Source: an uncultured Clostridia bacterium (GTDB lineage: Bacteria; Bacillota; Clostridia; TANB77; CAG-508). From it: a stretch of DNA of 64,000 bases. The stretch is from assembly GCA_934167095.1 (NCBI GenBank), contig CAKPKE010000001.1:62001-126000 (forward strand), given 5' to 3'. The translations under genes were made by a program, and so were the position numbers. Below, piece by piece: positions 48,673-57,117 of the stretch. Under the pieces are notes generated by a model. That model worked only from the letters and a program-made list of their open reading frames with translations. It made no database searches and had not been told where the DNA came from. The number at the start of each line of letters is the position of its first letter. The stretch's first letter is position 1.

Positions 48673-50298
48673 CTAATAAATTATTAATTTTCTATTTAGC
48701 TCTTCTAGTGTTGTATAACCATCTAATACTTTATTAAATCCGTCTATTATAAGTGGTCTATATCCCTCTTCTATAGCTTTTTGTCTAATTTGCATTGTTG
48801 AAGCGTCTTCTACAACAAGCTCTTTTATTTCATCTGTCATATTTAATATTTCAAACACACCAATTCTTCCGTAAAATCCACTATTATTACACTTTGAGCA
48901 ACCTGGTGTATCATAAGTAAATTTTCCGTCAAAATTAAATTCTGTATTATATTTTTTAGCAATTCCATTTATTATATCTTTTTCTTTTTGAGTAAATTCT
49001 CTTTTTAATGCACAATTTGGACAAACTCTTCTTACCAATCTTTGTGACAAAGAAGTAGCAAGTGTACTTGAAATATCATAATTTGATACTCCTATTTTTC
49101 TTAGTCTTGTTATAACCTCAATACTATCAATTGTGTGTATTGTAGATAAAACGTAGTGACCTGTTTGACCAGCTTGCATAGCAATTTCTGCTGTTTCTTT
49201 ATCTCTTATTTCTCCTACAAGAATAATATCTGGGTCTTGTCTTAAAACAGTTCTTAAAGAATCTGAGAATGATGTTTTTGTATCTATTTCAATTTGGTTA
49301 AGACCTGGAAGCCTTATTTCAACTGGGTCCTCGATTGTTGTTATATTTATTTCTGGCTTATCTAGGAAATCTATAATACTGTACAATGTTGTTGTTTTAC
49401 CTTCTCCAGTAGGAGCAGCAACTAAAACTATACTATTTCTTTTTTCAAAGCACTTTTTTACTAAAGCTGGATCATTTGGAAATCCTAGTTCAAATATTTG
49501 TTGAACATCTGCATTTTTCTTTAGTAATCTTAAAACGAATTTTTCTCCATTAACATTCTTTTGCGAAGATACACGAATGTTGTAATCTGGATAAGTTATA
49601 ATTCTACCATCTTGAGATTCCTGCTTTTCTTGATGCATATTAGAAATAGCCTTTAATCTACCTATTAACTGTGGTTGCTTATTTTTTTCTATTGTAGCTG
49701 CTTCAAATAAGTTACCATCAATTCTATATCTTATTCTTACTGAACTTTCTTCTGGCTCTATATGAATATCACTTGCTCTTTTTTCCATTGCAGATTTTAT
49801 TATAGAATCTACAAGTTCAGAAATATCAGCAGTAACATCAATATCTTCTGGTACTTCAGTTTCAAGAGATGCAAAAACTTCTTGTATACATTTTTCAAAA
49901 GTCAAGTATCTCTCCATTACTAGACCTTTATTTAAGAAAAATAATCTAATTGCATCAATACTTCTTGCATTTGTTGTATCAGCAAAGCAAACTTTTACTT
50001 TTCCAGCTTCAATTTCAAAAGGTATAGCATTATTTCTTTTTGCTACATCTAGCGAAATATAATCTGTTATATTTATTCTTACAGAATTTGGAGTAAGAAA
50101 TATCGTTTTTTCACCTAAAACTTCTCCTATTGCACTTATTAATCTTTGTGGATCACCTAAATTTAATTCATATAATATATTTCCTATTTTTTTACCTGGA
50201 TTTTTTCTTTGATAATCTAGAGCCTCACTTATGTTACTTTCTGTAACAACGCCCATTTTTACCAATTCTATTCCCAAAGGTTGTTTATTGCTAGGCAT
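48673..50298 (-). CDS. pilB: Type IV pilus assembly ATPase PilB
   Basis: 541 residues. N-terminal MshEN/T2SSE-N domain (residues 1-150), then RASDIHIEPEE, Walker A AAPTGEGKTTTLYS (Ser of GSGK is Glu), Walker B RQDPDIILVGEIRD, His box and the tetra-cysteine zinc motif CPNC...CSKC near 425-465, specific for PilB/GspE. Drives pilus extension. Confidence 0.95.
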   Translation of the reverse strand: MPSNKQPLGIELVKMGVVTESNISEALDYQRKNPGKKIGNILYELNLGDPQRLISAIGEVLGEKTIFLTPNSVRINITDYISLDVAKRNNAIPFEIEAGKVKVCFADTTNARSIDAIRLFFLNKGLVMERYLTFEKCIQEVFASLETEVPEDIDVTADISELVDSIIKSAMEKRASDIHIEPEESSVRIRYRIDGNLFEAATIEKNKQPQLIGRLKAISNMHQEKQESQDGRIITYPDYNIRVSSQKNVNGEKFVLRLLKKNADVQQIFELGFPNDPALVKKCFEKRNSIVLVAAPTGEGKTTTLYSIIDFLDKPEINITTIEDPVEIRLPGLNQIEIDTKTSFSDSLRTVLRQDPDIILVGEIRDKETAEIAMQAGQTGHYVLSTIHTIDSIEVITRLRKIGVSNYDISSTLATSLSQRLVRRVCPNCALKREFTQKEKDIINGIAKKYNTEFNFDGKFTYDTPGCSKCNNSGFYGRIGVFEILNMTDEIKELVVEDASTMQIRQKAIEEGYRPLIIDGFNKVLDGYTTLEELNRKLIIY

Positions 50299-50316
50299 AT
50301 TTTTTCTCTCCTTCGT

Positions 50317-50766
50317 TTACCAATATTTTAATGTGTAATCTATTGTCCTGTTAAATAATGTTTTACTTGAATTTCCAATTATTATTTGCACTGTTAATAT
50401 ATTTTTATCTACATTATTTATTGTTATTGTTTTTTTAGATACATTAAAAGTTTTTACATTTGTTGCTATTTTTTGATTGCCCCTATATATTCCTTCATCT
50501 GCTTCATTATACACATATGTAGTTCCATCTTCAAAAATTAATGTTTTGTTTTTTACAACAACATCTTTATTATTTTTTATATCAACTGTTATATAACTAT
50601 TAAAGCTGTCAAATTGGGCTGAATATTTAGCTGATTCTTTTACAATACCTAAATTATTATAAAAGAAAGAACTAATAGAAGTCATTACTCCAAGTACTGC
50701 CAGCATAACAGTAATATATACTACAAGTTCTGTTAAAGTTACACCTTTTTGATTTTTTATATTCAT
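50317..50766 (-). CDS. Minor (pseudo)pilin with canonical Glu5
   Basis: 149 residues. Class III signal MNIKNQKG, then VTLTELVVYITVMLAVLGVM: the residue at +5 is Glu as in normal pilins. The globular part is β-rich (VVVKNKTLIFEDGTTYVYNEADEGIYRGNQ), as in GspH/PilW-type minor pilins. Between pilB and another minor pilin gene. Confidence 0.88.
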   Translation of the reverse strand: MNIKNQKGVTLTELVVYITVMLAVLGVMTSISSFFYNNLGIVKESAKYSAQFDSFNSYITVDIKNNKDVVVKNKTLIFEDGTTYVYNEADEGIYRGNQKIATNVKTFNVSKKTITINNVDKNILTVQIIIGNSSKTLFNRTIDYTLKYW

Positions 50767-50786
50767 CTTTGAGCAGTATCCCTTCC

Positions 50787-51209
50787 TTAATTTTTAGCTA
50801 CTTCTTTTACTTTTAGCTTTGTTAATGATATTGATTTAGATTCATTTGCCACATTATATGTTACAACTATATTTACATTTTTAATATAGTTTTCATCAAC
50901 CCCTGACAATTTTGATACAATTACTGTTATTTTATAATTATCATCTAATTCGATTTCACCTTTTTCAGCCAAATAATTTGCAAAGTTCTTATCATCTGTT
51001 ACTTCTTCAAATGACTTTTCATCAACTTTTTCTGATACAATTGTAGCATAAGACATAGCTATTGCACTTGCTTGAATATTTGCTGAAGTTTTATATAAGT
51101 TTCCCATAAGAGTTGTTAAAACTCCTACAAATAAGCATAGAACAATTATTGATACTACTAAATCATACCCAGTTATTCCTTCATCTTTTTTTAATAATTT
51201 ATTCATCAA
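50787..51209 (-). CDS. Minor pilin-like protein
   Basis: 140 residues. KKDEG then ITGYDLVVSIIVLCLFVGVLTTL: a class III-type cleavage site after Gly with Asp at +5. C-terminal β domain with DDNYKITVIVSKLSG. Resembles PilV/GspI-type minor pilins. RBS AAGGAAA. Confidence 0.82.
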   Translation of the reverse strand: MMNKLLKKDEGITGYDLVVSIIVLCLFVGVLTTLMGNLYKTSANIQASAIAMSYATIVSEKVDEKSFEEVTDDKNFANYLAEKGEIELDDNYKITVIVSKLSGVDENYIKNVNIVVTYNVANESKSISLTKLKVKEVAKN

Positions 51210-51221
51210 AATTTCCTTTAC

Positions 51222-52031
51222 TTAAGCATAAAATATTATAAAATTTGTAGCAAGCAGTGTTATAATGTTTGTTACTCCTAATATAAATCCTATAGGTAAT
51301 TTATTATTATTATTTTCATTTTTCTTGTATTTTTGACTTTTTTGCTTTAATTTATTTATTATTAACTCAATTGCTATTGTAAGTAATGTCAATGCAACTG
51401 TAATTATTGTCACATTTTCATAAGAAAACATTGCAATTAACATCAAAAATGCAAGTATGCTAAATGTATAACAGTCCTTTAGGTGTTTTTTATAATAGAT
51501 AGTATTAGCTGTTGTTAGTATTGCAAGAACAGCTAAATATATAACATATCTATAAATATTAACCAGTTCTAATGTATATAGATATATTATATACATTGTT
51601 TGAACTACTATTAAATATACTATTAATTCATTTTGAATTTGAATTTTTTCTTTGTCTATACCAGAAATTATAAAAATTCCTACTAAGTACAATATTCCAA
51701 AGCCAAAATATACTATTTTCCATATACTTAAACTATATATATTAAATTTAATAGATAACGCAAATAAAACAAATACTATTCCTGAAAATAGTTCTGTTAG
51801 CAAATATCTTGGATGAATTTTTTGTTTACAATATCTACATTTTCCACCTAAAAAAATATAACTAAAAATTGGTACTAAGTCTAAGAATCCTAGTTTATGA
51901 TTACAGTTAGGACAAAAAGATCTTTCGTGTGTTATATCTTTTCCTATTGGTATTCTGTATGTTGCTAGTGTAAAAAAGCTTCCAAATGTTATTCCTATTA
52001 AAAATATAAATACATATATTAGTATGTCCAT
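51222..52031 (-). CDS. pilD: Prepilin peptidase PilD
   Basis: 269 residues, about eight membrane segments. N-terminal GSFFTLATYRIPIGKDI and the zinc-type methylase loop CPNCNHKLGFLDLVPIFSY...CRYCKQKIHPRYLLTE are typical of A24 prepilin peptidases. The first catalytic Asp is in IISGIDKEK; the second, normally GxGD, appears as HLKD, keeping Asp but not the glycines. It is expected to cleave all class III signals in the window, including those of the pilin-lectin proteins. Confidence 0.88.
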   Translation of the reverse strand: MDILIYVFIFLIGITFGSFFTLATYRIPIGKDITHERSFCPNCNHKLGFLDLVPIFSYIFLGGKCRYCKQKIHPRYLLTELFSGIVFVLFALSIKFNIYSLSIWKIVYFGFGILYLVGIFIISGIDKEKIQIQNELIVYLIVVQTMYIIYLYTLELVNIYRYVIYLAVLAILTTANTIYYKKHLKDCYTFSILAFLMLIAMFSYENVTIITVALTLLTIAIELIINKLKQKSQKYKKNENNNNKLPIGFILGVTNIITLLATNFIIFYA

Positions 52032-52121
52032 ACAATTCCCCTTAATATGTTTAAATATTAAAATAAGATTACCTTATTTTACCTTGGTAGGTATAAGGTA
52101 ACCCTATTTATGTTTTGATTA

Positions 52122-52358
52122 TTATTCTGCTGTTGTTGTTCCGTTTACGGCATTGTTTATAAATTCTGGTATATATTTATTTAATAAATAATTTTCTTCA
52201 TTTGTAGCATTTGTTGTTTTATTTTTAGCATCTTTAGCATTGTTTATTAAACCATTTTGTCCTAATACTAAGCTTATTGATACACCTGCTAGTATTAATA
52301 AAACTACTATTGTTACAACTAATGCAACTAATGTAATACCATTTTCTTTCTTAAACAT
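52122..52358 (-). CDS. Major-type pilin, short
   Basis: 78 residues. MFKKENG then ITLVALVVTIVVLLILAGVS, which is almost letter for letter the helix of the two pilin-lectin proteins. Only ~45 residues follow, so the mature pilin is little more than the core helix with a small Asn/Lys/Glu cap. Residue +5 is Ala in place of Glu. Good AGGAGG site. Probably the shaft subunit. Confidence 0.85.
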   Translation of the reverse strand: MFKKENGITLVALVVTIVVLLILAGVSISLVLGQNGLINNAKDAKNKTTNATNEENYLLNKYIPEFINNAVNGTTTAE

Positions 52359-52416
52359 TATAAATTCCTCCTTTTGATTTTTTTGTATATATTTAATTTT
52401 TTAAATATAACCTAAT

Positions 52417-52818
52417 TTATTTTAATCCAGAGTTGTGTCCTTTTGAGTCAGTATCTACTTTAGTATTTCCTTGCCCTGAATTATCATTTTCACCATTGTT
52501 ATTATTATCATTTGATACATCTGCACTTGAAGCTACAAATGGATTAGCTTTACCAGTTGAATAACTTCCTGAATTTTTGTATATTTTTAAATCTGTATCA
52601 GTAATTTCAAATGTAATATTTTGAACGGTTGTATTTGTATAATCAACTGTGGTTTGCTCAATTTCATCTTTAATCGTTTCTGGAGTACTATATTTTTCAA
52701 CTCCACTTGGAACGATTTTAGTAGTAGGCATGTATTCATAAAATATAATTGCTAAAATTAAACATATTGCTATACACATAAGTATAGTTATTATTGCTTC
52801 TTTAAAAATTTTTTTCAT
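52417..52818 (-). CDS. Pilus-locus membrane protein, possible PilP-like
   Basis: 133 residues: basic start, one membrane helix (AIITILMCIAICLILAIIFYEYM), then an external domain with TVQNITFEITDTDLKIYKNSG and a Gly/Asn/Ser-rich end. It stands in the position after pilO where pilP is often found, but shows no clear PilP motif. Confidence 0.7.
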   Translation of the reverse strand: MKKIFKEAIITILMCIAICLILAIIFYEYMPTTKIVPSGVEKYSTPETIKDEIEQTTVDYTNTTVQNITFEITDTDLKIYKNSGSYSTGKANPFVASSADVSNDNNNNGENDNSGQGNTKVDTDSKGHNSGLK

Positions 52819-52830
52819 GTATACTCCTTT

Positions 52831-53547
52831 CTACTTATTATCAGTTGTATTTGAACCACTTGTTTGATTACTATCTGTTGTTGTATTATTTTGATTGCTT
52901 TGTGTATTATTGCCTTGTTCGTTATTATTTGTACTTGATGATTGTTGTTGCTGTTGTTGCATTACACTTGCACTTATTGATTCAGATTTTATTGCAACAT
53001 CATTTACGCTAAATGTAGCAGTAAGCTCATCTGATCCAGATATTTTAAAATTTAATATTGTAAAACCTAAATCAGAATCATTTTCAATATCATACACATA
53101 ATTAATTATTGAAATATAAGTTCCTGTAATAGTGAAACTTAAAGTATATTTTCCACTTCCTGCAGATTGAACATCCCATTTTAATTTAAGACCTTCTTCT
53201 GTTGCATAAGTTCCAACTTTGTTCCACAAATATTCCATTGAATAATTTTGAGAAATTGTCGCTTCTTTTATTTCACTATCTGTACTCATACTTGCCTCAT
53301 CTAAATAGCTTTGCTTTGCTGTAGTTAATTTTTTTGCTGAATCATTTAGATTATCCATTGCTTTTTTGTAATCTTCATTTTTTAGTTTATTTAATGCATC
53401 TATTTCTTCATCTATTTTTTTATTTTCTTCTATAATTCCAGATATACTATATATCTTTAAGCTACCAATAGAAAGACCTTTTACCATTAATAATATAACT
53501 AATATTGTTACCAATACTGTAAGTATTACTCTTAAAATATTTTTCAT
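52831..53547 (-). CDS. PilO-like pilus alignment protein
   Basis: 238 residues. Membrane helix VILTVLVTILVILLMVKGL, coiled coil (EENKKIDEEIDALNKLKNEDYKKAMDNLN), ferredoxin-like β/α domain (GKYTLSFTITGTYISIINYVYDIEN) typical of PilO, then a Gln/Asn/Thr/Ser-rich tail with a five-Gln run. Overlaps the end of the upstream pilMN gene by 4 bases. Confidence 0.82.
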   Translation of the reverse strand: MKNILRVILTVLVTILVILLMVKGLSIGSLKIYSISGIIEENKKIDEEIDALNKLKNEDYKKAMDNLNDSAKKLTTAKQSYLDEASMSTDSEIKEATISQNYSMEYLWNKVGTYATEEGLKLKWDVQSAGSGKYTLSFTITGTYISIINYVYDIENDSDLGFTILNFKISGSDELTATFSVNDVAIKSESISASVMQQQQQQSSSTNNNEQGNNTQSNQNNTTTDSNQTSGSNTTDNK

Positions 53548-55163
53548 GGTACATCTCCTTCTATTGTAATTTTAATTGTATCGCCCTCTTTGGTAGCCTC
53601 AGTCGATACAACAGAATCTAGCACATTTTTTGACTTTAGTAACGCTTTAAAATACGCTAACTGTTCATACTTTGATGATTGTGCAGAAATTACAATATGT
53701 TTATTTGATGTATTTTCTATAGATGTCAATTGAACTTCTTTTGGTATAATATTCATAACTTGACTAAGCAATGTTGGTATCATATTCTTTACTGAATTTT
53801 TTTGTGTTAAATCGCTTTTGATTGTTTTTAAGTTGTTTGTTAGAGTTGTATAATCAGCTGATTTTATATCAACTTTAGACTTATCTCTGTTTATTAATCC
53901 AATTTGTGTTTCTATTTCTTCTTTTGCTGAATTTATTTCGCCTCTTTTTATATTTAACCCAGTACTTATTATACTTGCAATTGTTGTATATGCTAAAGCA
54001 AGTACTATTACCATTATAAGTTCTCTTAGTGCCCAAGTTTTTATCTTTGGCGAATCCATATTAAATTTAATATTGATTTTGCTTAATTTTTTTTCATCAC
54101 TTTCTTTATCTTTTGCTCCACCAATATTAGTATTTAATAACATCTTTAGTTGTTCTATTGCTGTTTTTCTTCTAAAGTTTATATCTCTAACACCATATTC
54201 AAGTCCTTGCATCGCCAAAGCAATTGCAGAGTTTACCTCTATATAGTCTTTCATATTTATTTTGTAATTATCTTCAATAAAAAATGGCTTTAGTATTTCA
54301 CATTTTGTTCCATTTAATATTTCTTCAAAATATAAATCAATATTATTTATTACAGAAACTGTTCCTGTAAGATATACTTTATTTATTTTTGTTAATGAAC
54401 TATCTTTAATGTCTTTAACTTTATTAGCTATTGTATATAATGTAGGAATTATATTATTTAGATACTCGTTCTCTTTTTCTTGTAAGTCTTTTCCTTCCAT
54501 TGTATAAATAGTTGTATTTTTGCATATATCATAAGCTTTTAAGTAAGAGTTTTCCCTTGCACTTATTCCTTCTAGTATGTTTTGAGAACCTTCTTCTAAT
54601 GTAACAACATCATACACTTTTTGTCCAATTATTGTAGTTACAGTTGTTTTATCTTCCATATTAACAATTAAAATATTTTCTTTTTGTTTTAATGGAGCTA
54701 TGTTTGCAATACTTAATGATATAGGTGCTATTGTTCCAACCATTTCTCCTTCAAAGTCTTGAAGAACTTTGTTTATTTTTGTTTTATTTGTCGAAATGTG
54801 TATAACTTTTATTTTATCTTTATCATTTGCATCATTAACTAATGAATACCTTGATTCTAGTGCATTCGGATTATATTGTTTTTCATAACACAAAGATTCA
54901 AATTCTGTTTCAATAGCTTTTCCTAAATCTTTTTTGCTAAGTAAGCTAGACATATTAAATGTATTGTACATTTCATCTGAAAGGTTTACGCTGATTGGAA
55001 TTTTAAAACTAAAAGTTTCAGAAACTACCTGTTTTATAGCTTCTTGTAGGTCACTATAGAATTTTATTCCATAAGCATCTATTTTTAGGTCTTCTTTTTT
55101 CTTAGTGACTTTAGCATATTTAATTATGTTGTTATCTATATATATACCTAGACAAGTTGCCAT
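53544..55163 (-). CDS. PilM-PilN fusion protein
   Basis: 539 residues. Residues 1-330 have the actin-like PilM fold (LGIYIDNNIIKYAKV, ILIVNMEDKTTVTTIIG, VYLTGTVSVINNIDLYFEEIL). Then INFRRKTAIEQ, a PilN-type cytoplasmic binding sequence, a membrane helix near 385-410 (ELIMVIVLALAYTTIASII), coiled coil and ferredoxin-like periplasmic-type domain (NIIPKEVQLTSIENTSNKHIVISAQSS). In most bacteria PilM binds the N-terminus of a separate PilN; here the two are one chain. First gene of the locus. Confidence 0.85.
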   Translation of the reverse strand: MATCLGIYIDNNIIKYAKVTKKKEDLKIDAYGIKFYSDLQEAIKQVVSETFSFKIPISVNLSDEMYNTFNMSSLLSKKDLGKAIETEFESLCYEKQYNPNALESRYSLVNDANDKDKIKVIHISTNKTKINKVLQDFEGEMVGTIAPISLSIANIAPLKQKENILIVNMEDKTTVTTIIGQKVYDVVTLEEGSQNILEGISARENSYLKAYDICKNTTIYTMEGKDLQEKENEYLNNIIPTLYTIANKVKDIKDSSLTKINKVYLTGTVSVINNIDLYFEEILNGTKCEILKPFFIEDNYKINMKDYIEVNSAIALAMQGLEYGVRDINFRRKTAIEQLKMLLNTNIGGAKDKESDEKKLSKINIKFNMDSPKIKTWALRELIMVIVLALAYTTIASIISTGLNIKRGEINSAKEEIETQIGLINRDKSKVDIKSADYTTLTNNLKTIKSDLTQKNSVKNMIPTLLSQVMNIIPKEVQLTSIENTSNKHIVISAQSSKYEQLAYFKALLKSKNVLDSVVSTEATKEGDTIKITIEGDVP

Positions 55164-55264
55164 TTTGAATCCTTTCTTTCATTTTTATTTATGTTTAGCA
55201 AAAAAAAGATTATAATTCTATATTTTTTTATCAAAAATGTCATTTTTTACTTTTTTACTAATAT

Positions 55265-55293
55265 TATTTTATCTGTTTTTAGGAAAAAGTCAA
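55265..55293 (-). promoter_or_regulatory. Candidate promoter of the pilus operon
   Basis: TTGACT (55288-55293, minus), 17-base spacer, AAAATA (55265-55270). The -10 is poor. A near-palindrome AATGT...ACATT lies just upstream (55318-55336). Confidence 0.4.
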
Positions 55294-55365
55294 TAAATCA
55301 ACCTCACTTGTAAGTAAAATGTAATATTGTAACATTTTTGAAACTTTTCATTTCATATTTCAAAA

Positions 55366-55415
55366 AAATAAATTCAAAATTAAGTTTTTTTACTTAAATT
55401 TTGAATTTTTATTTT
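55366..55415 (-). terminator. Terminator of uppP
   Basis: AATTCAAAATTAAG (55371-55384) pairs with CTTAAATTTTGAATT (55393-55407), followed on the minus strand by a run of seven T. Confidence 0.8.
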
Positions 55416-56198
55416 TTATTTAATTATTGTAAAAAATATTATTAATATTCCAAATATTACTCTATAAATAGCAAATATTTTAAAACTGCCTTTTTGTATG
55501 TATTTTAGTAAAAATCTTATTACAAAAATTCCTACTATAAAACTTGCAAGTACTCCTATTACGAATGACACACTAAACTGAAATTCACTAAATTTGAATA
55601 ATGTTGCAGCAAATACAATTGGTGTTGATAACAAAAATGTATATTTAGCTGCCGCTTCTCGTTTTATTCCCATTGCTCTTGCTGTTGTTATTGTTACACC
55701 TGATCTAGATACACCAGGAATAAACGCTAAAGCTTGTGAAAGACCAATTAAAAATGTTTGCTTTAGTGTCATTTCTTCATATTTAACATTGCTTTTTGAA
55801 TTTTTATCAACTACATATAGTATTATTCCCATTACAATTAATGAAACGGCTATAATTATTGGTTGATTTAAAGTATCGCCTAAAAAGTGGTCTAGTAAAA
55901 AGCCAATAGCCCCACCAGGAATTGTTGCAAGTACTATGTACCAAAACATTCTTCCTTGAACATTTTTTTCTTTTTTAAAGGCATATTTATACCCACCTTT
56001 AATAAGTTCAATCCAGTCTTTAAAAAAATATAATACAATTGCAAGTAATGTTCCAAAATGCAAAGCAACATCAAAAGCATCTGGTATATTCCAGTTAAAA
56101 ATCCAAGGTAGTATTGTCAAGTGTGCAGAACTTGATATTGGCAAAAGTTCTGTTAGCCCTTGAACTATTCCTAAAATTAATGCTTGGTAAATTTCCAT
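55416..56198 (-). CDS. uppP: Undecaprenyl-diphosphatase UppP (BacA)
   Basis: 260 residues, about eight membrane segments. IVQGLTELLPISSSAHL and PGVSRSGVTITTAR are the two catalytic motifs. It recycles the C55 lipid carrier for peptidoglycan synthesis; high levels give bacitracin resistance. 22 bases after dpaA. Confidence 0.96.
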   Translation of the reverse strand: MEIYQALILGIVQGLTELLPISSSAHLTILPWIFNWNIPDAFDVALHFGTLLAIVLYFFKDWIELIKGGYKYAFKKEKNVQGRMFWYIVLATIPGGAIGFLLDHFLGDTLNQPIIIAVSLIVMGIILYVVDKNSKSNVKYEEMTLKQTFLIGLSQALAFIPGVSRSGVTITTARAMGIKREAAAKYTFLLSTPIVFAATLFKFSEFQFSVSFVIGVLASFIVGIFVIRFLLKYIQKGSFKIFAIYRVIFGILIIFFTIIK

Positions 56199-56220
56199 TT
56201 TTATTTCCTCTTTCCTATTT

Positions 56221-57057
56221 TTACAAATATTTCTTTAGTGTTTTTTCTATTATTTGTGCAGCAGTTTTTGGTGCTACTTTTCCAGGAAGTCCTTGAGCAT
56301 TTATAATTTTAAAATTATAATTTTTGCTTTCTTCTAGGTCTATTCCCCCTGGCTTTGATGCAAGCTCAATTATTACTGCATCATTTTTTATTTTTTCTAA
56401 TTCTTCTTTTATTAAAATTATACTAGGTACAGTGTTAAATATTATATCAAATTTTGATATTTCTTTAGATAAATTTTCATATTCTAATTTTTTTATTCCA
56501 TTTATATACATTGTTGCAAAATCTACATCTTTTCTTGCTGTGCAGTATACATTTGCATCAAATGCTTTAAGTTGCTTTGTTAAAATTTTTCCTATTTTTC
56601 CATAACCAATTACTAAAACATTGCTATATTGCAAGGTTTTAGTAGTGTTCTCCATAGCAATTTGTATTGCTCCTTCAGATGTTGGTTCTGCATTTAAAAT
56701 TGCATAGTCATCACATTTTAATAAATCTATTATATTATTGTTGTTTTCTTGCAATATTTTTTCATATTCTTCTTGAATATTCGCTGTTATTACAGTTTTA
56801 TTTTTTATCATAGAAAAAAGTTTTTCTAAACTTATTTTTTCATCTGAATATGGTGTATATAAATTTATTTTATCTTTGCTAAGTGGTACTGATGTAATGA
56901 TAACGTTGCTTTTTTCAATTACTTCTTGCAAAGTATTTTGACTTTTTTCAAAAGAATATGTATTTATTATGTATTTTTCTTTATATTCTTCTTGTAAGAT
57001 TTTTGCAAGTTCAATATTTCTTACATCTCCACCTATAATTGATATAGAATCATTCAT
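56221..57057 (-). CDS. dpaA: Dipicolinate synthase subunit A
   Basis: 278 residues. N-terminal ISIIGGDVRNIELAKIL and NLLxxxx-type VIITSVPLSKDK, then the second Rossmann motif VLVIGYGKIGKILTKQLKAFDANVYCTARK, IFNTVPSIIL and ELASKPGGID followed by AQGLPGKVAPKTAAQII, all diagnostic of DpaA (SpoVFA). It makes dipicolinic acid in the mother cell. The flavoprotein subunit gene dpaB, usually next door, is absent here, so it is elsewhere or replaced. Confidence 0.92.
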   Translation of the reverse strand: MNDSISIIGGDVRNIELAKILQEEYKEKYIINTYSFEKSQNTLQEVIEKSNVIITSVPLSKDKINLYTPYSDEKISLEKLFSMIKNKTVITANIQEEYEKILQENNNNIIDLLKCDDYAILNAEPTSEGAIQIAMENTTKTLQYSNVLVIGYGKIGKILTKQLKAFDANVYCTARKDVDFATMYINGIKKLEYENLSKEISKFDIIFNTVPSIILIKEELEKIKNDAVIIELASKPGGIDLEESKNYNFKIINAQGLPGKVAPKTAAQIIEKTLKKYL

Positions 57058-57117
57058 AATTATTAATCTCCTTATAAATATAATTATTTCAATTATATTT
57101 ATTAAAAATTAATATTA

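Noticed and set aside
52930..52970. Gln repeat in the PilO-like gene as a phase-variable tract
   Set aside because: Five glutamine codons are mixed and lie in a polar tail; too short and not a mononucleotide run.
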